From SIG565 sp045646145 (GTDB taxonomy: Bacteria > Bacillota > Clostridia > Oscillospirales > Acutalibacteraceae): a stretch of DNA of 6,022 nt. Position numbers and translations under genes: made by a program. Below are positions 1-5,653 of the stretch, piece by piece. The notes beneath the pieces were generated by a model, which was not told the origin of the DNA, ran no database searches, and worked only from the letters and a program-made list of their open reading frames with translations. How positions within the stretch are numbered: the stretch's first letter is position 1; each line of letters starts with the position of its first letter. The stretch spans positions 1-6,022 of the forward strand of contig JAZRKE010000049.1 in the NCBI GenBank assembly GCA_045646145.1, in the 5' to 3' direction.

Positions 1-21
1 ATTTAAATCAGTATATTTAAA

Positions 22-285
22 TTATTCAGCAAAACCGGATTCAACAAGTTTGATTAAAGAGTCTACTGCGTCTTTTTCGTCAACACCGTCAGCAATGATG
101 CGGATTTCGGTGTTACCTAAAATACCAAGCGATAAAACACCAAGTAAGCTTTTTGCATTTACTTTGCGCTCATCTTTTTCAACCCAAATGGAAGACTTGA
201 ACTCGTTTGCCTTCTGAATGAAAAATGTCGCAGGGCGAGCATGTAAACCTACCTGATTCTGAACTAATACTTCTTTAACGCACAT
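22..285 (-). CDS. ptsH: HPr, phosphocarrier protein of the sugar phosphotransferase system
   Basis: This 87-residue protein has the normal length and sequence of HPr, the small cytoplasmic carrier that passes phosphate from enzyme I to sugar-specific EIIA domains. The active-site segment GLHARPA holds His15, the phosphorylated histidine. The segment NAKSLLGVLSLGI holds Ser46, the site used by HPr kinase in Firmicutes for carbon catabolite control through CcpA. Having His15 excludes the paralogue Crh, which lacks it. The ATG start is preceded by AAGGAG (294-299) with 8 bases of spacing. The gene has its own near-consensus promoter and lies 179 bp beyond trmD on the same strand. Only 21 bases follow its stop, so whether ptsI is next cannot be seen. 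Confidence 0.97.
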   Translation of the reverse strand: MCVKEVLVQNQVGLHARPATFFIQKANEFKSSIWVEKDERKVNAKSLLGVLSLGILGNTEIRIIADGVDEKDAVDSLIKLVESGFAE

Positions 286-336
286 ATTGATAACTCCTTC
301 TAAATTTAAGAAAAATTATTTTAACTTGCACTATTT

Positions 337-364
337 ATTATATCCATTTGTGAGTTTGTGTCAA
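337..364 (-). promoter_or_regulatory. Sigma-A type promoter of ptsH
   Basis: On the minus strand there is TTGACA (359-364), a 16-base spacer, and TATAAT (337-342). Both hexamers match the housekeeping consensus exactly. The predicted transcript start is near 330, which leaves a leader of about 45 bases before the ptsH ATG. This suggests ptsH can be expressed independently of the upstream trmD operon. Confidence 0.85.
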
Positions 365-370
365 CATTTA

Positions 371-416
371 TGTAAAAACTTCTATTTTTACAACAAATAG
401 CCACAAAATGTTTTGT
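371..416. repeat. Two inverted repeats upstream of the ptsH promoter
   Basis: The first repeat has 8-base arms, TGTAAAAA (371-378) and TTTTTACA (385-392), separated by 6 bases. It ends 6 bp from the -35 hexamer. The second is a palindrome with arms ACAAAA (403-408) and TTTTGT (411-416) and a 2-base centre. Relative to a start near 330 they lie at about -41 to -62 and -73 to -86, where activators or repressors often bind. In RNA both would be weak AT hairpins without a clear U-tract, so neither is a convincing terminator for trmD. Function is unproven, and AT-rich DNA gives such repeats by chance. Confidence 0.4.
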
Positions 417-464
417 CCTGATTTGGTAAAATTGACATATAAATTAACGATTTCTCAAAAATGA

Positions 465-1208
465 CTATATATCGTGTTGAATTTTCTTTAAAGACTCTAT
501 ATATTTTGTATCCTTATCGGTCAGCTCTGCATTTTCCAGCATATCGGGGCGACGCTTTAGGGTTTCCTCTAAAGATTTCTCACGCCGCCATTTTGAAATA
601 TTTGCATGATGACCTGAAAGCAATACTTCGGGCACCTGCCTGTTCATCCAAACGGCAGGTTTAGTATACTGTGGAAACTCAAGGAGACCGCCAAAATGAC
701 TTTCCTCCTCAAAACAAATGTCTTCGCTAAGCACCCCCGGTAACATTCTGCAAACGGCATCTGCAACGGTAAGTGCAGGTAGTTCCCCACCCGTGAGCAC
801 AAAATCACCGATAGAGATTTCCTCATCAACTATCTCTTCAATAACTCGCTCGTCTACGCCCTCGTAATGACCGCAAAGCAAAACTATGCGGTCTTTCTTA
901 GAAAGCCTTACGGCATCTGACTGCTTAAATGTCTTACCTTTTGGGGACATATAGATTAAATAAGGCTTTTCCTCGCCATCGTTATAAAGGCTTTTAAAGG
1001 CACCATATATCGGCTGAGCCGCCATAATCATCCCCATTCCGCCGCCATAAGGGGTGTCATCCACCTTATTATGTTTATTACCCGAAAAATCACGGATATT
1101 CACGCAGTTAATTTCGACTTTTTCAGCCTTCCTCGCTCTGCCGATAATGCTTTCATTCATTACGGTTTCGCACATTTCGGGAAAGAGAGTTAAAATATCA
1201 ATCCTCAT
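465..1208 (-). CDS. trmD: tRNA (guanine-N1-)-methyltransferase TrmD
   Basis: TrmD methylates N1 of G37 in tRNAs that carry G36, using S-adenosylmethionine, which prevents +1 frameshifting. The 247-residue protein has the usual family length. It opens with MRIDILTLFPEM and has GGGMGMIM (55-62). The SPOUT trefoil-knot segments follow: SPKGK near 88, GHYEGVDER (113-121) and ISIGDFVLTGGELPA (131-145). The C-terminal part has VPEVLLSGHHANISKWR. Arg154 is present, but the residue aligned with the E. coli catalytic Asp169 is Glu169. I chose the ATG at 1208 over an in-frame TTG at 1214. It starts at the conserved MRID and sits 9 bases from AGGGGA (1218-1223), whereas the TTG is only 3 bases away. The gene overlaps the end of rimM by 11 bp, suggesting coupled translation. 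No clear terminator follows it. Confidence 0.96.
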   Translation of the reverse strand: MRIDILTLFPEMCETVMNESIIGRARKAEKVEINCVNIRDFSGNKHNKVDDTPYGGGMGMIMAAQPIYGAFKSLYNDGEEKPYLIYMSPKGKTFKQSDAVRLSKKDRIVLLCGHYEGVDERVIEEIVDEEISIGDFVLTGGELPALTVADAVCRMLPGVLSEDICFEEESHFGGLLEFPQYTKPAVWMNRQVPEVLLSGHHANISKWRREKSLEETLKRRPDMLENAELTDKDTKYIESLKKIQHDI

Positions 1209-1713
1209 CGTCAAAAATCCCCTGAAGCGCAGTTATTCTAATCACACCTGTATCAACGTTAACTTCTTTTACTACAGGCGGTATAACGGGTATAAGATAT
1301 TCCTTATCGTCCTTTTTAATATGCCATACATCGTTTGCGCCTGTAGAAGAAACGTCGCTTACAACACCGTAAAGTGTGCCATTTTCGGCATCGTAAACGC
1401 TACAGTCAATAATATCCTGAATAAAATATCTGCCTTTTTCGAGTTTTACATCATTGCGGCTGATATAAAGCACCTTTCCACGATATTCTTCGGCATTTTC
1501 GATAGTGTCAACACCAACGAATTTTGCGATAAAAACGTTTCCGTTCTCTGCCATTCGCTCGGCTGTTAAAGAGTTTACGCCTAAATTATCGGTATAGTAT
1601 TTTTTTACACCCTTTAAAAACTCAATACCGTCACACCAAGGTTGAATTCTAACCATACCTCGAACACCGTGGGTGCCGACGATTTTACCTATCTCTAAAA
1701 AATCTTTTTTCAT
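1198..1713 (-). CDS. rimM: 16S rRNA processing protein RimM
   Basis: RimM assists late maturation of the 30S head domain and binds ribosomal protein S19. The 171 residues match the family length. The N-terminal RimM barrel begins with IGKIVGTHGVRG (8-19) and continues to about residue 85 with VDTIENAEEYRGK (68-80). A C-terminal PRC-barrel domain runs from about 96 to 171, with GANDVWHI (125-132) and YLIPVIPPVVKEVN (139-152). The ATG start has only a short AGGA Shine-Dalgarno (1720-1723) six bases upstream, weaker than those of its neighbours. It lies 78 bp after khpA, behind two hairpins, and overlaps trmD. Proximity to rpsP fits the known S16-RimM-TrmD grouping. Confidence 0.95.
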   Translation of the reverse strand: MKKDFLEIGKIVGTHGVRGMVRIQPWCDGIEFLKGVKKYYTDNLGVNSLTAERMAENGNVFIAKFVGVDTIENAEEYRGKVLYISRNDVKLEKGRYFIQDIIDCSVYDAENGTLYGVVSDVSSTGANDVWHIKKDDKEYLIPVIPPVVKEVNVDTGVIRITALQGIFDDED

Positions 1714-1732
1714 AATTCATCCTATATATTAA

Positions 1733-1755
1733 TACCCCCAAATGCTTTGGGGGTA
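1733..1755 (-). promoter_or_regulatory. GC-rich hairpin before rimM
   Basis: The arms TACCCCCAAA (1733-1742) and TTTGGGGGTA (1746-1755) form a perfect 10-bp stem around a 3-base loop. In the minus-strand mRNA it lies just upstream of the rimM ribosome binding site and is followed by an AT stretch broken by A residues, not a clean U-tract. It could be a leaky terminator, an RNA stabiliser or a processing site that lowers rimM-trmD output relative to rpsP. Read on the plus strand it is followed by TTTTT, but no plus-strand gene ends here. Confidence 0.6.
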
Positions 1756-1768
1756 ATTTTTAGCGTTA

Positions 1769-1787
1769 AGGTCGGATAACCCGACCT
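1769..1787 (-). promoter_or_regulatory. Second hairpin just after khpA
   Basis: The arms AGGTCGG (1769-1775) and CCGACCT (1781-1787) form a perfect 7-bp stem with a 5-base loop. It begins 4 bases past the khpA stop and lies 13 bp from the hairpin at 1733-1755. No strong U-tract follows it on the minus strand. The two stems occupy most of the 78-bp gap between khpA and rimM. Confidence 0.55.
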
Positions 1788-1791
1788 ATAA

Positions 1792-2025
1792 TTAGTCGAT
1801 TTCAACCGAAATCTTAGTGTTGTTTCTGTTAGCAGCGGCACGCATTACTACACGGATAGCCTTAGCTATTCTTCCCTGCTTACCGATAACTCTGCCCATA
1901 TCGGATTCAGCCACGTGAAGATGGTATACAATAACGCCCTCTTCGTTAGGCTCGTCCTCAGTAACGGTTACGGCATCAGGATTTTCAACTAGGCCCGTTG
2001 CTAAAGAAATAAGAAGCTCTTTCAT
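1792..2025 (-). CDS. khpA: KH-domain RNA-binding protein KhpA (YlqC family)
   Basis: This 77-residue protein is a single KH domain and little else. The hallmark GxxG loop is GKQG (48-51), inside DMGRVIGKQGRIAKAIR. KhpA is a small cytoplasmic RNA-binding protein that in Firmicutes partners with KhpB (Jag/EloR), affecting cell elongation and division and some small RNAs. That partnership is family knowledge, and khpB is not in this window. The ATG start is preceded by GGAGG (2034-2038) at 8 bases. It lies 24 bp after rpsP, its usual position in Gram-positive genomes, and is almost certainly cotranscribed with it. Confidence 0.95.
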   Translation of the reverse strand: MKELLISLATGLVENPDAVTVTEDEPNEEGVIVYHLHVAESDMGRVIGKQGRIAKAIRVVMRAAANRNNTKISVEID

Positions 2026-2049
2026 TTTGATTTCCTCCGAAACTATTGA

Positions 2050-2292
2050 TTAAAGCACGCCGTTTTTCTTAAGGAGAGCCTTTACAGTATCGGTAGGCTG
2101 AGCACCGTTAGCAATCCACTTCTTTGCCTTATCAGCATCGATGTTTACAACTGCAGGGTCCTTAGTAGAATCATAATAACCGATTTCCTCGATGAAACGA
2201 CCGTCTCTCGGATATCTTGAATCTGCAACAACTACACGGTAGAAAGGAGCTTTTTTAGCACCCATACGGCGAAGTCTGATTTTTACTGCCAC
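2050..2292 (-). CDS. rpsP: Small-subunit ribosomal protein S16
   Basis: This 80-residue protein matches bacterial S16 along its whole length. It has VKIRLRRMGAKKAPFYRVVV near the N-terminus, ADSRYPRDGRFIEEIGYYD in the middle and the QPTDTVKALLKKNGVL tail. S16 binds 16S rRNA early in 30S assembly. The start codon is GTG (2290-2292), preceded by a strong GGAGGT (2301-2306) at 8 bases. It lies 48 bp after ffh. The strong ribosome binding site, compared with the weak one of rimM, fits the need for far more S16 than RimM or TrmD, a difference well known in E. coli. Confidence 0.97.
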   Translation of the reverse strand: MAVKIRLRRMGAKKAPFYRVVVADSRYPRDGRFIEEIGYYDSTKDPAVVNIDADKAKKWIANGAQPTDTVKALLKKNGVL

Positions 2293-2340
2293 AAAAATAC
2301 ACCTCCATATATTATTTTATATTTTAAAAAGAAAAATCTT

Positions 2341-3684
2341 TTAAAAACCGAAGCCGCCCGGCATTCCAAAGTTTCTGCCAAATGCCTTTTTACCCTTTTT
2401 AGAATTAAGCTGTTTAAACATTTTTTTCATCTGCTCATACTGGCGAAGAAGACGGTTTATCTCTTCTACGCTCGTGCCCGAACCCGCCGCAATTCTTTTT
2501 CGGCGTGAAGCATTTATTATGTCGGGCTTAGCTCGTTCCTTTTTAGTCATTGAGGTGATAATCGCCTCAATTCTGTAAAGCTGCTTGTCGTCAACATCGA
2601 CATCCCTCAACTGTTTTTCCATACCAGGCATCATTGACATAATGCTTTTAAGTGAACCCATCTTTTTTATCTGACGGAACTGGTCTAAAAGGTCATTCAT
2701 ATCAAACTTGTTTTCAGCAAGTCGCTTAGCGGTTTGTTCTGCCTGTTTTTCATCAATCTCGCTTTCAACCTTCTCAATAAGAGACAATACATCTCCCATA
2801 CCAAGAATACGTGATGCCATACGTTCGGGGTGGAATTCATCTAAATCGTCGATTTTCTCACCGACACCCGTAAACATAATCGGTTTTCCGGTAACGGCCC
2901 TGAGAGATAGTGCAGCGCCCCCCCTGGTATCACCGTCAAGCTTAGTCAAAATAATACCATCTATCTCAAGCTGCTCATTAAATGCTTTTGCAATATTAAC
3001 AGCATCCTGACCTACCATTGAGTCGACAACGAGTAAAATATTGTTAACCTCAACCGTCTTAGTAATGGTGGAAAGTTCCTCCATTAAAACCTCATCAATA
3101 TGGAGTCTACCTGCTGTATCCAGAATTACATAATCATTTCCGTAATCCCTAGCCATTTTAACTGCTTCTAACGCGGTTTTTTGAGGTGGTTGTGTTCCCT
3201 TTTCAAATACAGGAACATTAATGCTACCGCCTAAAACCTTTAATTGCTCAATAGCGGCAGGACGGTAAATATCGCAACCGACGAGCATTGGTCTGTGTCC
3301 CTGAGCCTTTAAAAATTTAGCAAGCTTTGCAGCGTGGGTAGTTTTACCTGAACCCTGAAGACCGCAAAGCATAATAATTGTTGGAATTTTAGATGCAGTT
3401 TTAAGGCGTGTTTGTGAACTTCCCATTAAAGCGGTAAGTTCATCCTTAACAATTTTTACGACCATCTGCGGTGCAGTAAGGCTCTCAAGAACCTTTTCAC
3501 CTACGCATTTCTCAGTTAGTGAATTTGTAAAGTCCTTAGCTACTTTATAGTTAACGTCGGCTTCGAGTAACGCTAAACGCACTTCACGCATTGCCGATTT
3601 TACATCGCTTTCGGAAAGTTTTCCTCTTGAGCGCAGTTTTTTAAAGACAGCCGATAGTTTATCGGACAGATTATCAAATGCCAA
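2341..3684 (-). CDS. ffh: Signal recognition particle GTPase Ffh (SRP54)
   Basis: Ffh binds signal sequences on nascent membrane and secreted proteins and, with SRP RNA and FtsY, delivers ribosomes to the Sec translocon. From the TTG start it has 447 residues, the usual length. The N domain occupies about 1-85. The GTPase domain has G1 GLQGSGKTT (108-116), GCDIYRPAAIEQL near 136, G3 DTAGR (189-193) and G4 TKLDGDTRGG (247-256). The Met-rich M domain runs from about 300, with MMPGM (351-355) and the SRP-RNA-binding SRRKRIAAGSG segment near 393-403. An upstream in-frame GTG at 3693 is an unlikely start because AAGGAG (3693-3698) overlaps it. The TTG at 3684 is 8 bases from that site and gives the typical MAFDNLSDKL N-terminus. 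The ribosome binding site overlaps the ylxM stop codon. Confidence 0.97.
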   Translation of the reverse strand: MAFDNLSDKLSAVFKKLRSRGKLSESDVKSAMREVRLALLEADVNYKVAKDFTNSLTEKCVGEKVLESLTAPQMVVKIVKDELTALMGSSQTRLKTASKIPTIIMLCGLQGSGKTTHAAKLAKFLKAQGHRPMLVGCDIYRPAAIEQLKVLGGSINVPVFEKGTQPPQKTALEAVKMARDYGNDYVILDTAGRLHIDEVLMEELSTITKTVEVNNILLVVDSMVGQDAVNIAKAFNEQLEIDGIILTKLDGDTRGGAALSLRAVTGKPIMFTGVGEKIDDLDEFHPERMASRILGMGDVLSLIEKVESEIDEKQAEQTAKRLAENKFDMNDLLDQFRQIKKMGSLKSIMSMMPGMEKQLRDVDVDDKQLYRIEAIITSMTKKERAKPDIINASRRKRIAAGSGTSVEEINRLLRQYEQMKKMFKQLNSKKGKKAFGRNFGMPGGFGF

Positions 3685-3692
3685 AAAACTCA

Positions 3693-3698
3693 CTCCTT
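3693..3698 (-). promoter_or_regulatory. Ribosome binding site that sets the ffh start at TTG
   Basis: AAGGAG on the minus strand overlaps the ylxM TAA stop (3697-3699). It stands 8 bases before the TTG at 3682-3684 but overlaps the GTG at 3691-3693, so initiation at TTG is favoured. Confidence 0.8.
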
Positions 3699-3999
3699 AC
3701 AAATTACTTATCATTTCTTTTAATTTTAAAACTGCAGCGTCGTCTGTCTCAATTTCCTCAGCCAACTTTTTAATTTCGCCGCATTTTTCGGAAAATTTTA
3801 AGTTGGCCTCGAGTTCGAGCAACTGTTGTTCGGTGCGCTTTATAAAATCTCGCACACCCTGACGGGTAATTCCCATATTCTCCGCAATTTCGGAAAGAGA
3901 TAAATCAAGATTGTAATAAAAATCAAATATCTGCCTTTGTTTAACACTAAGTGCCTCCCCATAATAATCGAAAAGCACCGATATAGACAAATCCTTCAA
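3697..3999 (-). CDS. ylxM: YlxM/p13-family HTH protein, SRP-associated
   Basis: This is a UPF0122/YlxM-type protein of 100 residues when started at the TTG at 3999. A sigma-70 region-4-like helix-turn-helix lies at about 18-55 (SVKQRQIFDFYYN, then LSLSEIAENMGITRQGV), followed by a charged helical tail. Members are encoded directly before ffh in many Firmicutes. Streptococcal work links them to modulation of SRP function, though they look like DNA-binding proteins. The frame is open upstream to an ATG at 4074, but those 25 extra codons lie across the operon promoter, downstream of which that ATG would not be transcribed. The TTG has GAGGTG (4006-4011) at 6 bases, and MKDLSISVLFDYYG resembles other YlxM N-termini. 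It is the first gene of the operon, 12 bp before ffh. Confidence 0.92.
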   Translation of the reverse strand: MKDLSISVLFDYYGEALSVKQRQIFDFYYNLDLSLSEIAENMGITRQGVRDFIKRTEQQLLELEANLKFSEKCGEIKKLAEEIETDDAAVLKLKEMISNL

Positions 4000-4005
4000 A
4001 TAAAA

Positions 4006-4011
4006 CACCTC
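4006..4011 (-). promoter_or_regulatory. Ribosome binding site that sets the ylxM start at TTG
   Basis: GAGGTG on the minus strand is 6 bases upstream of the TTG at 3997-3999. Its first base is also the last base of the inverted repeat at 4011-4039, so a hairpin in the RNA would touch the ribosome binding site. Confidence 0.8.
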
Positions 4012-4039
4012 GTCTGCAAAGTGAATTACTTTACAGACG
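4011..4039 (-). promoter_or_regulatory. Near-perfect inverted repeat at the operon start site (operator or leader hairpin)
   Basis: The outer arms CGTCTG (4011-4016) and CAGACG (4034-4039) and the inner arms AAAGT (4018-4022) and ACTTT (4028-4032) pair around a 5-base loop. The single mismatch between arms (4017/4033) becomes a U-G wobble in minus-strand RNA, giving 12 consecutive pairs. The repeat lies between the -10 hexamer and the ylxM ribosome binding site. The predicted start, near 4035, falls inside its 5' arm. It could therefore be a DNA operator, or a hairpin at the extreme 5' end of the mRNA that affects stability or ylxM translation. Confidence 0.6.
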
Positions 4040-4041
4040 GT

Positions 4042-4070
4042 ATTATAGCACAAGAGAGCTGCCTTGTCAA
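4042..4070 (-). promoter_or_regulatory. Consensus sigma-A promoter of the ylxM-ffh-rpsP-khpA-rimM-trmD operon
   Basis: On the minus strand, TTGACA (4065-4070) is followed by exactly 17 bases and then TATAAT (4042-4047), an exact match to the housekeeping consensus with ideal spacing. Transcription should start near 4035, about 35 bases before the ylxM TTG. No comparable promoter was seen within the operon. Confidence 0.92.
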
Positions 4071-4096
4071 GCATTTTTCTTTACACCAATTTCCTC

Positions 4097-4125
4097 TTGA
4101 AAAAACGCTGAAGATATACTATAAT
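4097..4125 (+). promoter_or_regulatory. Sigma-A promoter of the solute-binding lipoprotein gene
   Basis: TTGAAA (4097-4102), a 17-base spacer and TATAAT (4120-4125) point rightward. The predicted start is near 4132, giving a leader of about 20 bases. The -35 hexamer is 26 bp from the -35 of the divergent ylxM promoter, so the two polymerases would bind back to back. Confidence 0.85.
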
Positions 4126-4151
4126 TTTATTAATGGATTAGGAGATATTTT

Positions 4152-5597
4152 ATGAAACGAATAATTGCTTTAATTTTAGTAATTTTGAATATAGTATTAC
4201 TCTGCAGCTGTTCCGATAATTCGGATTCGGCTATTATTTATTACGGTGTAAAAACGCCGCCTACAACACTTGATCCTCAGCTTGCCTCTACCATTACGGA
4301 ATTAACCCTTGTTAAAAATTTATATGAAGGGCTAATGCGTGAGGACGAAAACGGCAGTATTGTTTTGGGTGCCGCAAAAACTGTCGAGAAAAACGGCACC
4401 CAATACACCTTTACTATCAGCGAAAACGCTTTTTGGAGTGATAACACGCCCGTTACTGCCGAAGACTTTTTATTCGGTATTCAGCGTGCCTTAGACAGCA
4501 CTACAGGTTCAACTGATGCCTCAAGTTTATACATAATAAAAAACGCGGAGGCGGTTCATAAAGGACTAAAGGAAAAGTCCTCATTGGGTGTAACCGCTCC
4601 CGACCAAAAAACTCTTATAATTGAAACAAACAACGAAAATGATAATCTTTACGAGACGCTGACCCTCAACGTTGCCATGCCCTGCAACCGTAAGTTTTTC
4701 GGTGACAGCAAGGGTAAATACGGTATGTCAAAGGAAACTATGCTCTCTAACGGCTCTTTTAAGCTTACAAAGTGGGCAACCGAAGACTTTGCTATGAGAA
4801 TATATCGCAGTGCTTCTTACAAGGGCGCATTTTCGGCAAAGGTTTCGGCGGTGTTTTTATCTATTGATGAAGAGCAAAGTAATCTGCAACGACTAATAAA
4901 GGGCAAGATGGACATTGCCGAAATTGAGAGTAATGAAATCAATAAGGCTCAGCAAAACGGCTTTAATGTAATTAATATTCCTAATACCGTTTGGCTCTTA
5001 AAAATAGGAAACGGGTATTCCCCCGCCTTAAAAAGAGCGCTTTTCAGTTCGGTTGTTACCTATAATCCGTCTGTTACCGATTATCCCGAGGGCTTTTCAC
5101 CCGCACTGAAGCTTTACCCCGATATGTTCGAAAGGGACGATAAAATAGGCCTTTATAACATTGATTTTGCAAAGGCTACCTACAAGGAAGAAATTAAGGC
5201 ATTCTCAGGCGGTGAACTACCCGAAACCACCCTTTATTTTGAAGACAAGCAGGGCGCTTCCGATTTAATTAAAAAAGTTGCAGGTCATTGGCAACAGAAT
5301 TTAGGGGCTTACATAAATATTGCGGGGCTTTGCACCGCTGGGCAGGTAAAGCTCGAGGAAAATTATTATAGCCTTACTGTTTACTCGCAGGAGATTAACA
5401 CACAAAATCTCACAAAGTATGCTAACTTCTTTGGAATAGATGGTACCGCCGACCTTTCGCAAAGGATTTTAAACGGAAACACCCTACCTATCGCCTACTC
5501 GGGAACGGTTATCGGATACAGTAGCGCACTTAAAAATCTCAATACCGATAATGCCGTTAATCTTATAGATTTCTCTACTGTAAATAAAAATCAGTAA
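4152..5597 (+). CDS. Family-5 extracellular solute-binding lipoprotein (OppA/DppA-like)
   Basis: This 481-residue protein belongs to the SBP_bac_5 family, which captures peptides, nickel or other small solutes for ABC importers. Residues 1-19 form a lipoprotein signal peptide (MKR, then a hydrophobic stretch) ending in LLCSC, with Cys20 the likely lipidated residue. Family motifs follow: TLDPQ (39-43), LVKNLYEGLM (53-62), FTISENAFWSDNTPVTAEDF (87-106), MPCNRKFF (176-183) and SNGSFKLTKW (199-208). The AGGAGA ribosome binding site (4140-4145) lies 6 bases before the ATG. The protein is shorter than typical OppA (around 540). The usual AIDR helix after the RKAL-like PALKRALF (291-298) is missing, and the W-ADYPDP-like segment is replaced near 405-428. 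The ligand cannot be assigned. No permease or ATPase gene is in view, so it may serve a transporter encoded elsewhere. Confidence 0.9.
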   Translation: MKRIIALILVILNIVLLCSCSDNSDSAIIYYGVKTPPTTLDPQLASTITELTLVKNLYEGLMREDENGSIVLGAAKTVEKNGTQYTFTISENAFWSDNTPVTAEDFLFGIQRALDSTTGSTDASSLYIIKNAEAVHKGLKEKSSLGVTAPDQKTLIIETNNENDNLYETLTLNVAMPCNRKFFGDSKGKYGMSKETMLSNGSFKLTKWATEDFAMRIYRSASYKGAFSAKVSAVFLSIDEEQSNLQRLIKGKMDIAEIESNEINKAQQNGFNVINIPNTVWLLKIGNGYSPALKRALFSSVVTYNPSVTDYPEGFSPALKLYPDMFERDDKIGLYNIDFAKATYKEEIKAFSGGELPETTLYFEDKQGASDLIKKVAGHWQQNLGAYINIAGLCTAGQVKLEENYYSLTVYSQEINTQNLTKYANFFGIDGTADLSQRILNGNTLPIAYSGTVIGYSSALKNLNTDNAVNLIDFSTVNKNQ

Positions 5598-5612
5598 ATT
5601 TAAAAATTTATC

Positions 5613-5641
5613 TTGCTTTTTATTCACATTAGTGATATAAT
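5613..5641 (+). promoter_or_regulatory. Promoter of tRNA-Pro
   Basis: TTGCTT (5613-5618), a 17-base spacer and TATAAT (5636-5641) precede the tRNA. A TG one base before the -10 (5633-5634) makes it an extended -10 element. Transcription would start near 5648, about 6 bases before the mature tRNA. No terminator lies between the lipoprotein gene and this promoter, so some tRNA transcript could also come from read-through. Confidence 0.8.
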
Positions 5642-5653
5642 GTTTTTCGTTGA

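Noticed and set aside
1..22. Repeated ATTTAAAT octamer after ptsH
   Set aside because: Two copies of a low-complexity AT palindrome at a window edge are not evidence of a functional repeat.
461..664. 67-codon plus-strand frame at the 3' end of trmD
   Set aside because: It is antisense to the conserved TrmD C-terminus, with no ribosome binding site or family signal.
1054..1569. 171-codon plus-strand open frame across rimM and trmD
   Set aside because: It is antisense to two clearly recognised genes, has no ribosome binding site that I can see, and its translation shows no recognisable family.
1733..1765. Plus-strand intrinsic terminator (stem followed by TTTTT)
   Set aside because: No plus-strand gene or promoter is visible upstream. 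The stem is better explained as an element of the minus-strand operon mRNA.
2708..3010. 100-codon plus-strand open frame inside ffh
   Set aside because: It is a shadow of the highly conserved Ffh GTPase and M-domain coding sequence, with a Ser/Pro-rich product typical of antisense frames.
5595..5610. Inverted repeat TAAATTT/AAATTTA over the lipoprotein stop codon as a terminator
   Set aside because: The stem is entirely A-T, with a 2-base centre and no U-tract. It would be too unstable to terminate and is expected by chance in AT-rich DNA.
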